DNA of 64,000 bases from Aminobacterium colombiense DSM 12261 (GCF_000025885.1 NC_014011.1:496001-560000), one strand, 5' to 3'. Numbered from the stretch's first letter, positions 26,733 through 36,170 are shown. A program made the numbers and translations. The notes: generated from the letters alone by a model not told the origin.

Positions 26733-27989
26733 TCAAAGGCGGTGAACACCTGCTGCAATGAAGGAAAGACCTGCTTTGGTGAGGGCTTCGGCCGTGGTGT
26801 TTACTGCTTTGTGCTTAAGAAGATAATTGCGGGTAAGTGCCTCCCAATCTCCAGTGCCTACTATTTCCTTTTTATCCCTAAAGTAGTCGAGTATATCTGA
26901 CTGGTGATAAAGCTGCTGTTCGTCTTCTGGATTTCCTCCTTCATGTTTGGCTGAGATGTTAGGAATAGTTTTTGCAAGCTCAAGGAGTTCGTCTCTTCTA
27001 TCGTATGGCTGGCGAACGATGCTTTTCCACGTTTCTGTAATATGGTGTTCTATGCGAACATCATCTTCTAGACCGAGTTCTCTTCGAATCTCTGCAGATT
27101 TTGCGATATGCTCTCCATCAATAGAATTAGATAAGTTAAATCCAGCAAGAGGGGTAGTCCCGTCATCTCTGGCGAAAAGACGGGCAGCCAACAATGTCCA
27201 CAGTACAGAATAGGGGTTGTCATTTCCCATGAAAACCGAGATTTTGAATCTGATGTTTACACCGAGACGGTAGAGGAGATATCCTAAAAAAACTGTTCCT
27301 GGATTTATATTCAGCACTTCGTCTACTCCATAGTTTACATAGTAATAGAGAAGCTCATCGATCCATTTTAGAGGGTGGCTGTTGGGTTGCCCGATGCCGC
27401 CGAAATATCCAGTGATGGTATCTGGCCCTCCCAGATGTATGTTCGATCCGTCTGTTCCTTTAGTATCGAGAGTCTCTACACAACTGGCTCCAAGAATTTT
27501 AATGGCTGCTCTTACCGCTGGTAAGTCCCCATTATCGGCTTCCTGCTCTTTCATCTTACGAACTCTAATGAAACGGCCGGGAAGAATTTCACCCTTTTCT
27601 TTGGCCTGTTTCGCTTCAGCTATCAGCCAGGGGAAATATTGCATGGCACTGATCTCAAGAGTCACAGCCCTTGTTTCGTCATAACTCCATGCTGGCCGAT
27701 CTGGATCAATGCGGGAACGATATTCGGATAGGGATATAAAATCCCCACAGTCTTTAGCAGCCTGTAGCCAATCCAGCTCTTTGACATGGGATGGGTTTGC
27801 GTGTTTCACTTTCTCTAGAAGACTTTCAACCTTCCCAGCTTCATGGGCTTTTTCGTTGATCTCTGATACAGTACCGTATTTTGAAACGACTCTACGCAGG
27901 TCGGTTAGGGTCTTATTTTTGGTATCAGAGAGAAAACAGTTAATGTCCTCCAATGTTTGCGGCATTATGCAAAACTTTTCGTAGCTCAT
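26733..27989 (-). CDS. Uncharacterised 418-residue protein downstream of homoserine dehydrogenase
   Basis: I do not recognise this family. It is soluble, without signal peptide or membrane segments. Notable conserved-looking blocks are GRFIRVRKMKEQE, LDTKGTDGSNIHLGGPDTIT, GYFGGIGQPNSHPLKW and NINPGTVFLGYLLYRLGV, suggesting an alpha/beta (possibly TIM-barrel) enzyme with Asp, Asn and His in the active site. The ATG at 27989 has a strong GGAGGAG 7 nt upstream; a longer frame to 28079 is rejected. It follows homoserine dehydrogenase by 61 bp in the same transcript, which is under threonine leader control, so it probably acts on a homoserine, threonine or aspartate-semialdehyde-related compound (inference). 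Confidence 0.7.
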   Translation of the reverse strand: MSYEKFCIMPQTLEDINCFLSDTKNKTLTDLRRVVSKYGTVSEINEKAHEAGKVESLLEKVKHANPSHVKELDWLQAAKDCGDFISLSEYRSRIDPDRPAWSYDETRAVTLEISAMQYFPWLIAEAKQAKEKGEILPGRFIRVRKMKEQEADNGDLPAVRAAIKILGASCVETLDTKGTDGSNIHLGGPDTITGYFGGIGQPNSHPLKWIDELLYYYVNYGVDEVLNINPGTVFLGYLLYRLGVNIRFKISVFMGNDNPYSVLWTLLAARLFARDDGTTPLAGFNLSNSIDGEHIAKSAEIRRELGLEDDVRIEHHITETWKSIVRQPYDRRDELLELAKTIPNISAKHEGGNPEDEQQLYHQSDILDYFRDKKEIVGTGDWEALTRNYLLKHKAVNTTAEALTKAGLSFIAAGVHRL

Positions 27990-28050
27990 CTCAAAACTCC
28001 TCCTCACATCTTTATAATAACTGCCTCTACTATGAAGCCTGTGTTTTTCT

Positions 28051-29079
28051 CTAAAAGAGAACTTGTTCATGAGCAACAATAGAGAGCATGTCGGACAGAA
28101 GAGCCTGCCCCGTTTCTTCTCTTCCTGCTCCAGGGCCTATAATAGTGACATTTTTGATATTGTTTGTGGTGTAAGTTATGGCGTTGGTGGCGCCGTCCAC
28201 TCCTGCTAAAGGATGGGATAGCGGAAGTTCAACAGGAGCTACTGAGGCTGAAATTCCATTCGAGGTGCGTTGAATATGAGCGAGAAGCTTAATTTTTGCC
28301 CCTTTAGATTTAGCTGCTTGTATATTTTTACGGCTCAAGCCAGCAATACCCTTTCGAGTTACCTTAGAGAGAGGAATAGTGTTTCTCATAATAACATTTG
28401 CAATGATCTGAGCTTTTACTGCAGCGTCCCACCCGTCCATGTCCCCTTCGGGATTGGTTTCCGCATATCCTAAATCTTGAGCCTCCTTAAGGGCAACATC
28501 GTACTCAAGCCCTTCTTCCATCCTGGTCAGAATATAGTTCGTTGTACCATTAACTATACCTTGAATTTCATAAAATTCACACCCTGCCATAGATTCCAAT
28601 GCCAAATTGATGGCGGGAGTTCCACTCATGACTGTGCCCTCAAATCGGTATTCACATCTTTTGTCAGAAGCTAATTTCTGAAGTTCATGAAATGCCAGAG
28701 AAACAGGACCTTTGTTGCTGGAAATGACATGCTTTCCTTCATTCAATGCGGCTCTTGTGATGGATAACCCAGGTTCACCGGTAGTGAGGTTTGTGGGGGT
28801 AACGTCAATAACAATATCTACGCCAGAAAGACGAACAGCTTCCAAGGGGGAGATAAGATCTGTGCCTATGGATTCGCCACGATCCAATCTGTTAAGAAGA
28901 GCCTGCAGAGAGATACCTTCGGGATTCTTACAGGCACCTTTTGTCCGGCCTACTACAGCTAAAGTTTTAAATTTGAATCCCCACTTGTGATAAAGCTTTT
29001 CTTCCTCTCGAACCAAAATACGAGCGAGACCTTGACCAACGTTACCAAAACCAATAAAGCATAGGCCCCAAATCTTCAT
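28051..29079 (-). CDS. Homoserine dehydrogenase-like oxidoreductase, copy 1
   Basis: 342 residues. N-terminal Rossmann fold with GFGNVGQGL, the central catalytic region KGPVSLAFHELQ (catalytic Lys in SNKGP), GTTNYILTRMEEG, and DGWDAAVKAQIIANV. It has no ACT domain, unlike many homoserine dehydrogenases, so allosteric inhibition by threonine would be missing and replaced by leader control. It reduces aspartate-semialdehyde to homoserine with NAD(P)H. A paralogue lies at 52137-53168. Confidence 0.9.
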   Translation of the reverse strand: MKIWGLCFIGFGNVGQGLARILVREEEKLYHKWGFKFKTLAVVGRTKGACKNPEGISLQALLNRLDRGESIGTDLISPLEAVRLSGVDIVIDVTPTNLTTGEPGLSITRAALNEGKHVISSNKGPVSLAFHELQKLASDKRCEYRFEGTVMSGTPAINLALESMAGCEFYEIQGIVNGTTNYILTRMEEGLEYDVALKEAQDLGYAETNPEGDMDGWDAAVKAQIIANVIMRNTIPLSKVTRKGIAGLSRKNIQAAKSKGAKIKLLAHIQRTSNGISASVAPVELPLSHPLAGVDGATNAITYTTNNIKNVTIIGPGAGREETGQALLSDMLSIVAHEQVLF

Positions 29080-29115
29080 ATTTCACCATCTCTTTTCTCT
29101 CTAGAATAATGACAT

Positions 29116-29155
29116 AAAAAAGGCCGGGAGCCTTCTAAAATCGAAGACCCCCGGC
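29116..29155 (-). terminator. Attenuator terminator of the hom operon
   Basis: On the minus strand GCCGGGGGTCTTC pairs with GAAGGCTCCCGGC (13 bp, two G-U), loop of 7 nt, then six T. It lies 37 nt before the homoserine dehydrogenase start. Confidence 0.9.
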
Positions 29156-29177
29156 TGAAGTTTCAGTACACGACGTA

Positions 29178-29282
29178 TCAAACGCCGACTGCTCCAGGAG
29201 GGTCGACACATGTCGTCATGGTAGTAGTTGTAGTTACATTGATAAGAGAAATTTCATTGATGCTATGGTTTTTTGAAGACAC
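29178..29282 (-). CDS. Threonine-rich leader peptide
   Basis: A 34-residue frame starting at GTG after AGGAGG and an 8-nt spacer: it ends INVTTTTTMTTCVDPP..., with seven Thr in eight consecutive codons (five of them in a row). Directly downstream lies a terminator hairpin, and then homoserine dehydrogenase. This is the arrangement of the thr operon attenuator of enterobacteria: lack of charged tRNA-Thr stalls the ribosome on the Thr codons and favours an anti-terminator. Segments GACCCTCC and the terminator's GGGGGTC are partly complementary, giving a possible anti-terminator. Confidence 0.88.
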   Translation of the reverse strand: MSSKNHSINEISLINVTTTTTMTTCVDPPGAVGV

Positions 29283-29321
29283 GTAAGGATCCTCCTTTCC
29301 TGAATACTTAAATTTTCAAGG

Positions 29322-29350
29322 AGATTAACATAATGTGCCGATAGTGTCAA
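29322..29350 (-). promoter_or_regulatory. Candidate promoter of the hom operon
   Basis: Minus-strand TTGACA, 17-nt spacer, TAATCT (weak -10), about 40 nt upstream of the leader peptide start. Confidence 0.45.
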
Positions 29351-29393
29351 TTGTTGTTACCGGACAGCGATAATTAATTCCTAAACAGCCGCT

Positions 29394-29945
29394 TCAACGC
29401 ATGAACTTGGAAACAAAGGGAGAAGTTTCACCTCTTCTCAAGAAATGGCCAGAAGGACCTTCTCCAAGAAATTCGGAGAACCACGATTCGTGTTCTATTT
29501 CCTCATTTAAAATGGCCAGGGCAAGCTCATAGGTCCGATGATCCTTGCCTGCTGTCAAGTGGCATATCTCGGTGTATCCACGGACCGCGCATCGCTCAGC
29601 GTTTACGAGAACCATCAAGATTGCTTTTACGTCTGTAGGGTCTTTAGGCAATGATGCGGGAGGACAGGCAGAAATATCGTGAAAGGCCTTCATATCGTCA
29701 GGAAGTTTGCCCCCTAACTCGTAAATTCTGGGAACGAGTGCTTCAAAGTGGTTTCTGTCCTCAATTCGTGCTGTCTCCGCTATTTCCTTTATTCCTTCTC
29801 CTTCGAGGCCAATAAGATTGCATCGAAGTATAGTGTAGTAATAAAAAGTTGTCAGCTCTGCAGCTGCATTGGCCACAAGCAATTTTAGGAGTTTTTCCAC
29901 ATCAACTCCTGCTTTTTCAACCATTTCTCTTGCTACTTTTGCCAT
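29394..29945 (-). CDS. Dps-like ferritin (DPSL type)
   Basis: About 183 residues, four-helix ferritin-like fold. Iron ligands appear in [18 protein letters not shown] and EEIEHESWF. The Cys pair in [10 protein letters not shown] is the thioferritin motif of the DPSL subfamily, which protects anaerobes from peroxide and iron. The ATG at 29945 has AAGGAGG just upstream; the longer frame from 30011 is rejected. Confidence 0.88.
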   Translation of the reverse strand: MAKVAREMVEKAGVDVEKLLKLLVANAAAELTTFYYYTILRCNLIGLEGEGIKEIAETARIEDRNHFEALVPRIYELGGKLPDDMKAFHDISACPPASLPKDPTDVKAILMVLVNAERCAVRGYTEICHLTAGKDHRTYELALAILNEEIEHESWFSEFLGEGPSGHFLRRGETSPFVSKFMR

Positions 29946-30101
29946 TTTCGTGCCTCCTTCCGAATTGAAACATCTTACATGCAGATAAATATATCGCAGC
30001 ATAATTTGCAATACAATACAGAAAACCCTGATATTAAGATGAGTAAACCCAAAGAGGCGGAACGAAACTCAGGTCCATCTACACAAATTCAAAAAATTTT
30101 C

Positions 30102-30130
30102 TTGACAAAGTTGCTAAAAGTCTGTATGCT
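30102..30130 (+). promoter_or_regulatory. Strong sigma-70 promoter of the cold-shock gene
   Basis: TTGACA, exactly 17 nt, TATGCT. The resulting 5' UTR is about 40 nt. Confidence 0.8.
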
Positions 30131-30179
30131 AACCAAGCTGCAGAAAAGAAGCAGCAAAAACAATTTAGGAGGCAACATC

Positions 30180-30380
30180 TTGACACAAGGAACAGTAAAA
30201 TGGTTTAACGGCACAAAGGGCTATGGGTTTATCACTGGTGAGGACGGAAAAGATTATTTCGTTCATTTTAGCGCGATTCAGGTTGATGGTTTTAAGACTC
30301 TCGACGAGGGGCAGAAAGTCTCTTTTGATATCGAGTCTGGTCAGAAAGGACCTCAGGCTGCCAACGTTAAACCTCTGTAA
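30180..30380 (+). CDS. csp: Cold-shock protein
   Basis: 66 residues, the usual length of the family. RNP1 (KGYGFIT) and RNP2 (YFVHFSAI) are present. Acts as an RNA chaperone. The TTG start is inferred from AGGAGG seven nt upstream; the long upstream frame starting at 29979 contains no homology. Confidence 0.96.
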   Translation: MTQGTVKWFNGTKGYGFITGEDGKDYFVHFSAIQVDGFKTLDEGQKVSFDIESGQKGPQAANVKPL

Positions 30381-30405
30381 GAATTTACTTTAATTCTAGG
30401 CAGAT

Positions 30406-30441
30406 AATAGGGACTGTCCCATTGGGGCAGTCCCTATTTTT
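30406..30441 (+). terminator. Terminator of the cold-shock gene
   Basis: AATAGGGACTG-T-CCC pairs with GGG-CAGTCCCTATT, followed by TTTT. Confidence 0.9.
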
Positions 30442-30612
30442 ATGATTATCTCGAATGGAAGGTTGATAATATTAAATTGAGCGGTTCGGAAAGGATTTTT
30501 ACACGGAGGGATATCAGAAGGAAGTTTGTTATTTTAATAACATGACACTGGCATTTGCCGTGATTTTCATCCATAATCATAAGTAGCAAATTTGCCCCAA
30601 AAGGAGGAGCTT

Positions 30613-31647
30613 ATGGCCCTTTACGTTACCGGCGATAAACACGGAACCGTAGAAATGGATGAGTTGCTGCCTTTTTATTATGCTGTGGGCAAAAATTTGA
30701 GTGAGCATGACTTTTTGCTCATTATGGGTGACTTTGGCCTGCTCTTCGCTCCTGAACCTACACAAAAAGAGCTGGAGTGGCTTCAATGGCTTTCCTCTAT
30801 GCCGTGGACGACACTTTTTATAGACGGTAACCACGAAAATTTTACACGACTAGATGACCTTCCTACAGAAAAACATTTCGGCAACCCCGTAGGTGTGATT
30901 ACAGATAAAATATTTCACCTAAAGAGAGGGTATGTTTATACTATAGAAAATTATGCTTGCTTCACATTTGGTGGAGCGTTAAGCATCGATAGGTGTTTCC
31001 GTCGCCCAGGAATCTCGTGGTGGGAGCGCGAAATTCCATCTGAAGAAGAAATGGTTAGGGGCTGGCAATCTTTAGAGCAGGTGAGATGGAAAGTGGATTA
31101 TGTGTTTACCCACATGGCTCCTTTTTCCGTTTTGTTAGAGTTGCTTCGTGCAAAATATATTGGCATTACCCTTAATCCCTGCCATGTTCCACGAGATCCA
31201 GTAGCTCTTTACTTTGATACCCTTGTTCCCCGTCTTCATTTTCGCCAGTGGTATTTTGGACACCTCCATGTTCAGACTCCGCCCTTTAGTGTGGGGATCG
31301 AGGGAGAAGGGGTCTACCAGGCTCTTTATCGCCTGGTTATTCCTGTAGAAGAATCGTTAATGTCTGCAGAACCTCTGGCTGTGAGGGAACATCGGGAAGA
31401 AAGTCTTTCACAGATTCTTTTTAAAACTAAATCCCTTCTCTCTCTTATAGAACATCATGGAGAGTTGCTTAATGCGTGGCTGGAGTTTGAGCAAGTTCTA
31501 CAGGGCCATGACATAATGGCTTTCCACACTTTAATTCGACGTACAGCTCTTGAGGAAGTTGAAGAAGCCATAGAAAGCTGCAAGCGTAAAGGATACTATC
31601 ACCTTCTGCTTGTGCTTAAGGTAGAATTCAAAGAAATGTCGTGCTAA
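30613..31647 (+). CDS. Metallophosphoesterase-like protein with helical C-terminus
   Basis: About 344 residues. The calcineurin-like metal motifs are GDKHG, GDFG, GNHE, a His in THMAP and GHLH. The last 90 residues form a helical domain not typical of the small family members. Substrate unknown (a nucleotide or phosphodiester is usual). The ATG follows AAAAGGAGG. Its stop lies about 34 bp before the start chosen for pxpB, so it might share the transcript of the 5-oxoprolinase operon. Confidence 0.8.
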   Translation: MALYVTGDKHGTVEMDELLPFYYAVGKNLSEHDFLLIMGDFGLLFAPEPTQKELEWLQWLSSMPWTTLFIDGNHENFTRLDDLPTEKHFGNPVGVITDKIFHLKRGYVYTIENYACFTFGGALSIDRCFRRPGISWWEREIPSEEEMVRGWQSLEQVRWKVDYVFTHMAPFSVLLELLRAKYIGITLNPCHVPRDPVALYFDTLVPRLHFRQWYFGHLHVQTPPFSVGIEGEGVYQALYRLVIPVEESLMSAEPLAVREHREESLSQILFKTKSLLSLIEHHGELLNAWLEFEQVLQGHDIMAFHTLIRRTALEEVEEAIESCKRKGYYHLLLVLKVEFKEMSC

Positions 31648-31680
31648 AAGTTTTAGGAGCTGCCATCTTTGGAGGTGGGC

Positions 31681-32436
31681 TTGGTTTTGATAGAAAAACA
31701 ATGGCCGAAAATACGATGTGCTGGAGATAGCTGCGTGGTTATAGAGTATGGCGATGCTATATCTTTAGATGTGAATGGAAGGGTTCAGGCTTTACGACGT
31801 ACTCTAGAAAGTAAAAAAGTTTCAGGGTTGCGTGAACTTGTTCCCACATACTGTTCTCTTGCAGTATATTTCGACCCTCTTGCCATTGATTTTTTACGGT
31901 TCTTTCCTCTTATAAATCGTCTAGCTAGTGAGGCCGAATCAGATTTTATAGGAGAAAAGGGAAGAGGTGTCATCATTCCTGTTTGTTATAGTTTCGAGTT
32001 TGGGCCGGACCTTCAAAATGTTATTCATCATTCAGGGTTATCAGAGGAAGAAGTGATTAAAAGACATTCTTCTGTGGATTATTACTGTTATATGCTTGGG
32101 TTTACTCCTGGATTTTCATATCTCGGCGGGATGGATGAATCTATCTCCACTCCTCGCCTTGTAGAGCCTCGAGAAAAAATCCCTGCGGGAAGTGTGGGAA
32201 TAGCTGGAAGACAGACGGGGATTTATCCAATAGATAGTCCTGGTGGATGGCAACTTATCGGACGAACGCCCTTACGAATGTTTGATGCTACACGAGAACC
32301 GCCCACATTAACTGATGGGGGGCTATGGATACGATTTCGACCAATTTCCCCTAACGAATATGCCCTTATAGAAGAACAGGTTTCCCATGGAGAATATACT
32401 CTCGAAATGTTTGATAAAGGAGAGGTCCCGGCATGA
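31681..32436 (+). CDS. pxpB: 5-oxoprolinase subunit PxpB (KipI-like)
   Basis: About 251 residues, KipI/Ahs1 domain with YMLGFTPGFSYLGG and IAGRQTGIYPIDSPGGW. With PxpC and PxpA it opens 5-oxoproline to glutamate using ATP. Two TTG codons (31681 and 31687) follow the GGAGG at 31671; the start is therefore uncertain by two residues. The stop overlaps the next start by 4 bp. Confidence 0.92.
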   Translation: MVLIEKQWPKIRCAGDSCVVIEYGDAISLDVNGRVQALRRTLESKKVSGLRELVPTYCSLAVYFDPLAIDFLRFFPLINRLASEAESDFIGEKGRGVIIPVCYSFEFGPDLQNVIHHSGLSEEEVIKRHSSVDYYCYMLGFTPGFSYLGGMDESISTPRLVEPREKIPAGSVGIAGRQTGIYPIDSPGGWQLIGRTPLRMFDATREPPTLTDGGLWIRFRPISPNEYALIEEQVSHGEYTLEMFDKGEVPA

Positions 32437-33512
32437 AGATAAAAGTTGCACAGCCGGGAATGCTTACCACAGTACAGGATATGGGCAGGTGGGGATTTCA
32501 GGGCAAGGGGATGCCTGTTGCGGGAGCAATGGACCTTTTTGCTTTGAAAAGCGGTAATGTTATGGTGGGGAACGAAGAAGGAGCAGCTTGTCTCGAAGTG
32601 ACAGTTCTTGGTCCGACATTGACGGTAATTGAAGGAGAAGGTGCTGTTGTGGCAACAGGAGCCGACCTGGGTTTTTCCATTAACGGAATATCCTATCCCT
32701 GTAATAATGTTTTGAAAGTTGGCGAAGGGGACACCCTTTCTTTCAGCGGAATGAAAGGTAATGGTTGCCGTGCATATCTGGTTTTTTCAGGGGGTGTAGA
32801 TGTTCCTGTCGTTATGGGAAGCCGTTCTACATATCTTAGGGCACAAATCGGAGGAGTAGACGGACGGGCACTCGTAAAAGGTGATATTTTTATTACTGGC
32901 GAGCCTCATATCCTTTGGCGCCGTTTTGTAGATTTTCAGTGTCCTGTAGCAGTATTGCCTGAGCGGAGGACAGGTCGGCCATTACGAGTAGTACTCGGTC
33001 CTCAAGATGATGCTTTTTCACCTAAGGGGATAGAGACGTTTTTCTCAGAACCCTATAAAATTACCGAATCCGCTGATCGTATGGGATATCGTCTGAAAGG
33101 GGCAGTTATTGAACATTCTGGGGGGGCAGATATTATTTCAGATGCCATCCCTCTTGGTGCAGTCCAAGTTCCAGGTGATGGCCAGCCTATAGTGATGCTG
33201 GCAGATCGTCAAACAACTGGTGGATATACGAAAATCGCTGTTCTCTGTTCGCCTGACATTGCTGAAATTGCTCAATATCTTCCAGGCCAGGAAATCCGCT
33301 TTCAGCAGGTGTCTTTTGAAGAAGCTGTTTCTTTAGCAAAACAAGAATCTGATCAAATAATAAAACTTAGACAGTCTGTTGCTGCATGGATTACACGGAT
33401 TGTTCCCCCGATGTCTGAGTGCGAAACAGAAATATTAATGACGTCTGGGACGTGGGAGCTTTCAGTGGATGGAGAAACTCATACAGTGAGTTGGGAGAGT
33501 CTTGATTACTAA
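32433..33512 (+). CDS. pxpC: 5-oxoprolinase subunit PxpC (KipA, biotin-dependent-carboxylase-like)
   Basis: 359 residues, Ahs2-like domain with DMGRWGFQGKGMPVAGAMD near residues 16-34 and GDGQPIVMLADRQTTGGY. It works with PxpB to activate 5-oxoproline by phosphorylation. Confidence 0.93.
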   Translation: MKIKVAQPGMLTTVQDMGRWGFQGKGMPVAGAMDLFALKSGNVMVGNEEGAACLEVTVLGPTLTVIEGEGAVVATGADLGFSINGISYPCNNVLKVGEGDTLSFSGMKGNGCRAYLVFSGGVDVPVVMGSRSTYLRAQIGGVDGRALVKGDIFITGEPHILWRRFVDFQCPVAVLPERRTGRPLRVVLGPQDDAFSPKGIETFFSEPYKITESADRMGYRLKGAVIEHSGGADIISDAIPLGAVQVPGDGQPIVMLADRQTTGGYTKIAVLCSPDIAEIAQYLPGQEIRFQQVSFEEAVSLAKQESDQIIKLRQSVAAWITRIVPPMSECETEILMTSGTWELSVDGETHTVSWESLDY

Positions 33513-33535
33513 TTTTTGAGAGAAGGGATGATTCC

Positions 33536-34309
33536 ATGTTCTCTGTAGACTTAAACAGCGATTTGGGAGAAAGCTTTGGTGTGTATGTTCTGGGGCATGA
33601 TGAAGATGTTATGAAAAGCATCACTTCCGCTAATATTGCATGCGGATTCCATGCTGGTGATCCTCAAGTGATGTTAAAGACAGTCCAGGAGGCTGTAGTA
33701 AAAGGCGTTGCAGTGGGAGCTCATCCAGGTTATCCGGATCTTATGGGATTTGGACGGAGAGAAATGGCTTGTTCTCCAGATGAAGTGTATGCCTATTGTC
33801 TTTATCAGATAGGGGCAATACAAGCTGCATGCAAGGTCTATGGAATACCTCTTCAGCATGTTAAGCCTCATGGCGCCATGTACAATCAGTTAGCTAAGAA
33901 TCCAGCCCTGGCTGAAGCCGTAGCCCGTGCTGTTCGGGACGGAGGGGAAGGGCTAATACTTCTCGGTCTAGCTGGCACTTGTTTTGAAAAAGCAGCCAGT
34001 GAAGCAGAAATCCCCTTCGCTGTCGAAGCCTTTGCAGACAGGGCCTACCAGTCAGATGGCACTCTTGTTCCACGGAAGCAGCCAGGGGCGGTTATTCATG
34101 ATATTGAACTGGCAGCAAGCCGGGTTGTCCGGATGGTTAAAGAAGGTGTTGTGGAGGCTATTGATGGAACACTTGTTCCCCTAAGGCCTCATTCTATATG
34201 TCTTCATGGAGACACTCAAGGGGCAGTGGCCATGGCTGCTGCTATTTGGGAGATTCTTGTTCAAGAGGGCATTTCGATTCAAAATATCAAGGAGGTTCTT
34301 GGGATATGA
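33536..34309 (+). CDS. pxpA: 5-oxoprolinase subunit PxpA (LamB/YcsF)
   Basis: 257 residues. N-terminal [20 protein letters not shown] and [10 protein letters not shown] are the hallmark. Likely performs the hydrolysis. Its end overlaps the next start (ATGA). Confidence 0.94.
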   Translation: MFSVDLNSDLGESFGVYVLGHDEDVMKSITSANIACGFHAGDPQVMLKTVQEAVVKGVAVGAHPGYPDLMGFGRREMACSPDEVYAYCLYQIGAIQAACKVYGIPLQHVKPHGAMYNQLAKNPALAEAVARAVRDGGEGLILLGLAGTCFEKAASEAEIPFAVEAFADRAYQSDGTLVPRKQPGAVIHDIELAASRVVRMVKEGVVEAIDGTLVPLRPHSICLHGDTQGAVAMAAAIWEILVQEGISIQNIKEVLGI

Positions 34310-35103
34310 AAGGGGCAGATTTTTGCAGCTGCACTCCACAGGAGGTTCGCGAGCTGATTCGACAGGGGAAATATAACCTGCCAACTCCTGGTATGGCCAA
34401 GGGACATGTTCAGGCTAACCTCGTTATTTTACCGAAAGACTGGGCCTATGACTTTCTCGTTTTTGCTCAGCGTAATCCAAAACCTTGCCCAGTACTTGAT
34501 GTGACAGAGCCAGGGGATCCGGAACCAAAGATGATCGCTCCAGGTGCCGATATCAGAACAGATATCCCTAAGTATAAAGTTTGGATCGATGGCCTATGTG
34601 TTGATGAGCCAACAGACATAATAAAATACTGGAGAGACGACCTCGTGGGGTTTCTTCTAGGTTGCTCTTTTACGTTTGAAAGTGCACTGCTTGGTGCAGG
34701 CATTCCTGTTCGGCACATTGAGATAGGTTCGAATGTGCCGATGTATGTTACAAATATTCAGTGTAAATCAGCTGGGCGTTTGTCAGGCCCAATGGTGGTG
34801 AGTATGCGCCCAATTCCATATACACAGGTTCCCAAGGCTGTGCTGTCAACAGGTCGATTCCCTGCTGTGCATGGGGCGCCAGTTCATATAGGCAATCCAG
34901 CGGCTATTGGTATTAAAGACATTCATTCTCCAGAGTTTGGGGATGCTGTTCCTATATATGATAACGAAGTTCCAGTATTTTGGGCATGTGGAGTGACCCC
35001 TCAGGCAGCGCTTATGGTGAGCAAGCCTCCCTTTGCCATAACCCACGCGCCTGGTTATATGTTTGTTGCAGATTCGCTGGATTCATCGTATGCGGTGTTT
35101 TAA
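34306..35103 (+). CDS. DUF1445 / D-glutamate cyclase family protein (putative hydro-lyase)
   Basis: About 265 residues, with the DUF1445 blocks [31 protein letters not shown] and MRPIP. The mammalian relative converts D-glutamate to 5-oxo-D-proline; next to pxpABC such a reaction would feed the same pathway. The start at 34306 is the ATG after AGGAGG, overlapping pxpA by four bp; a longer upstream frame is only a shadow of pxpA. Confidence 0.9.
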   Translation: MKGADFCSCTPQEVRELIRQGKYNLPTPGMAKGHVQANLVILPKDWAYDFLVFAQRNPKPCPVLDVTEPGDPEPKMIAPGADIRTDIPKYKVWIDGLCVDEPTDIIKYWRDDLVGFLLGCSFTFESALLGAGIPVRHIEIGSNVPMYVTNIQCKSAGRLSGPMVVSMRPIPYTQVPKAVLSTGRFPAVHGAPVHIGNPAAIGIKDIHSPEFGDAVPIYDNEVPVFWACGVTPQAALMVSKPPFAITHAPGYMFVADSLDSSYAVF

Positions 35104-35123
35104 GTGAGAAACGGGGTATTACG

Positions 35124-35765
35124 ATGAAACTTCAAGAAGAGCGGGAAGCGATAGTGGCATATTGTCAGAAAATGATTACTTCCAGACTGACAACTGGCAC
35201 AGGGGGGAACATTAGTATTTGTAACAGGGCCAGGGGAGAAGTGGCCATGACCCCCACAGGCGTGGATTATTTTGAGATGAAGGCAGATGATATCGTGATA
35301 ATAAACCTTGATGGGGAAATTGTGGAAGGGACGACAAAACCTTCCAGTGAGGCGGGGATGCATCTTGCTTTGTACCATAAAAGAGATGATATATCAGCCG
35401 TTGTTCACACCCATTCCGTGTTTGCTACAACTATTGCGTGCCTGAGATGGGAGCTCCCACCAGTTCATTACCTCATCGGATATTCTGGCAAAAAAGTTCC
35501 ATTGGCACCCTACGCCACTTATGGGACTACCGAACTTGCTCAAAATGTGGCGGAGGCTATCGGTAGCTATAATGCCGTTCTTCTTGCCAACCATGGGCTG
35601 GTAACTGTAGGTTCGTCTCTTTCAAGAGCCTTTTCAACAGCAGAAGAGATTGAACTTGTTTCAGAAATTTACTATCGAACAAAAAGTATTGGTGAACCGG
35701 TCATCCTTTCCAAGGAAGAGATGGATAATGTTCTGCGCAAGTTTGGCAGTTATGGAAAACAATAG
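35124..35765 (+). CDS. Class II aldolase (FucA/AraD-type)
   Basis: About 213 residues. GTGGNIS, the substrate/metal region SSEAGMH, the zinc His pair in HTHS and the third His of LLANHG are complete. Cleaves a sugar phosphate (L-fuculose 1-phosphate-like) into dihydroxyacetone phosphate and an aldehyde, but the substrate here is not known. Joined to the DUF1445 gene at 20 bp, so it may serve 5-oxoproline metabolism or merely share the transcript. Confidence 0.88.
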   Translation: MKLQEEREAIVAYCQKMITSRLTTGTGGNISICNRARGEVAMTPTGVDYFEMKADDIVIINLDGEIVEGTTKPSSEAGMHLALYHKRDDISAVVHTHSVFATTIACLRWELPPVHYLIGYSGKKVPLAPYATYGTTELAQNVAEAIGSYNAVLLANHGLVTVGSSLSRAFSTAEEIELVSEIYYRTKSIGEPVILSKEEMDNVLRKFGSYGKQ

Positions 35766-35808
35766 GGCGCCTCGTTAATAGCAGTTCTTTCTCTCTTTAA
35801 TAATCTTA

Positions 35809-36162
35809 TTAGTTGAACATTTTTGATGCGATTTGAGTTAACCCTAGTTCTTCCAGTTTTCCTTTCGTTGGTATCCCTTGTTCATCCCAGCCTTTAGCAG
35901 TGTAGATAAGATTTAGAAGACGACCTTGATCCACTACCTGTCCTTTTCCTGGGCCATTCATTGCAGGTTCTTTGCTGAATCTTTCGGGGAGATAGTCATC
36001 TTTCCTGGTGAAACCTTCTCGGATGTTAAAGAGCCTTTCTAAATTAAGAACCCGTTCGCTGACTTTAAAAAGATCTCTATATGAGTATTCAAGACCTGTA
36101 GCGCTGCAATGGTATAAACGGTCTCTCTCAATATTATTGACTTTGATCAGATCATTTAACAA
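35809..36162 (-). pseudogene. C-terminal fragment of tungsten aldehyde:ferredoxin oxidoreductase
   Basis: 117 residues that match only the last part of AOR enzymes: RVLNLERLFNIREGFTRKDD, LPERF, and KGWDEQGIPTKGKLEELGL. The N-terminal cofactor-binding domain and Fe-S cysteines of an enzyme of about 600 residues are missing. The fragment starts with a TTG eight bp after the stop of the upstream isomerase gene; it looks like a deletion scar. Confidence 0.8.
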
Positions 36163-36170
36163 GAGATAAT

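Noticed and set aside
29979-30179. Long N-terminal extension of the cold-shock protein
   Set aside because: It includes the promoter, and the TTG at 30180 with AGGAGG gives the standard 66-residue protein.
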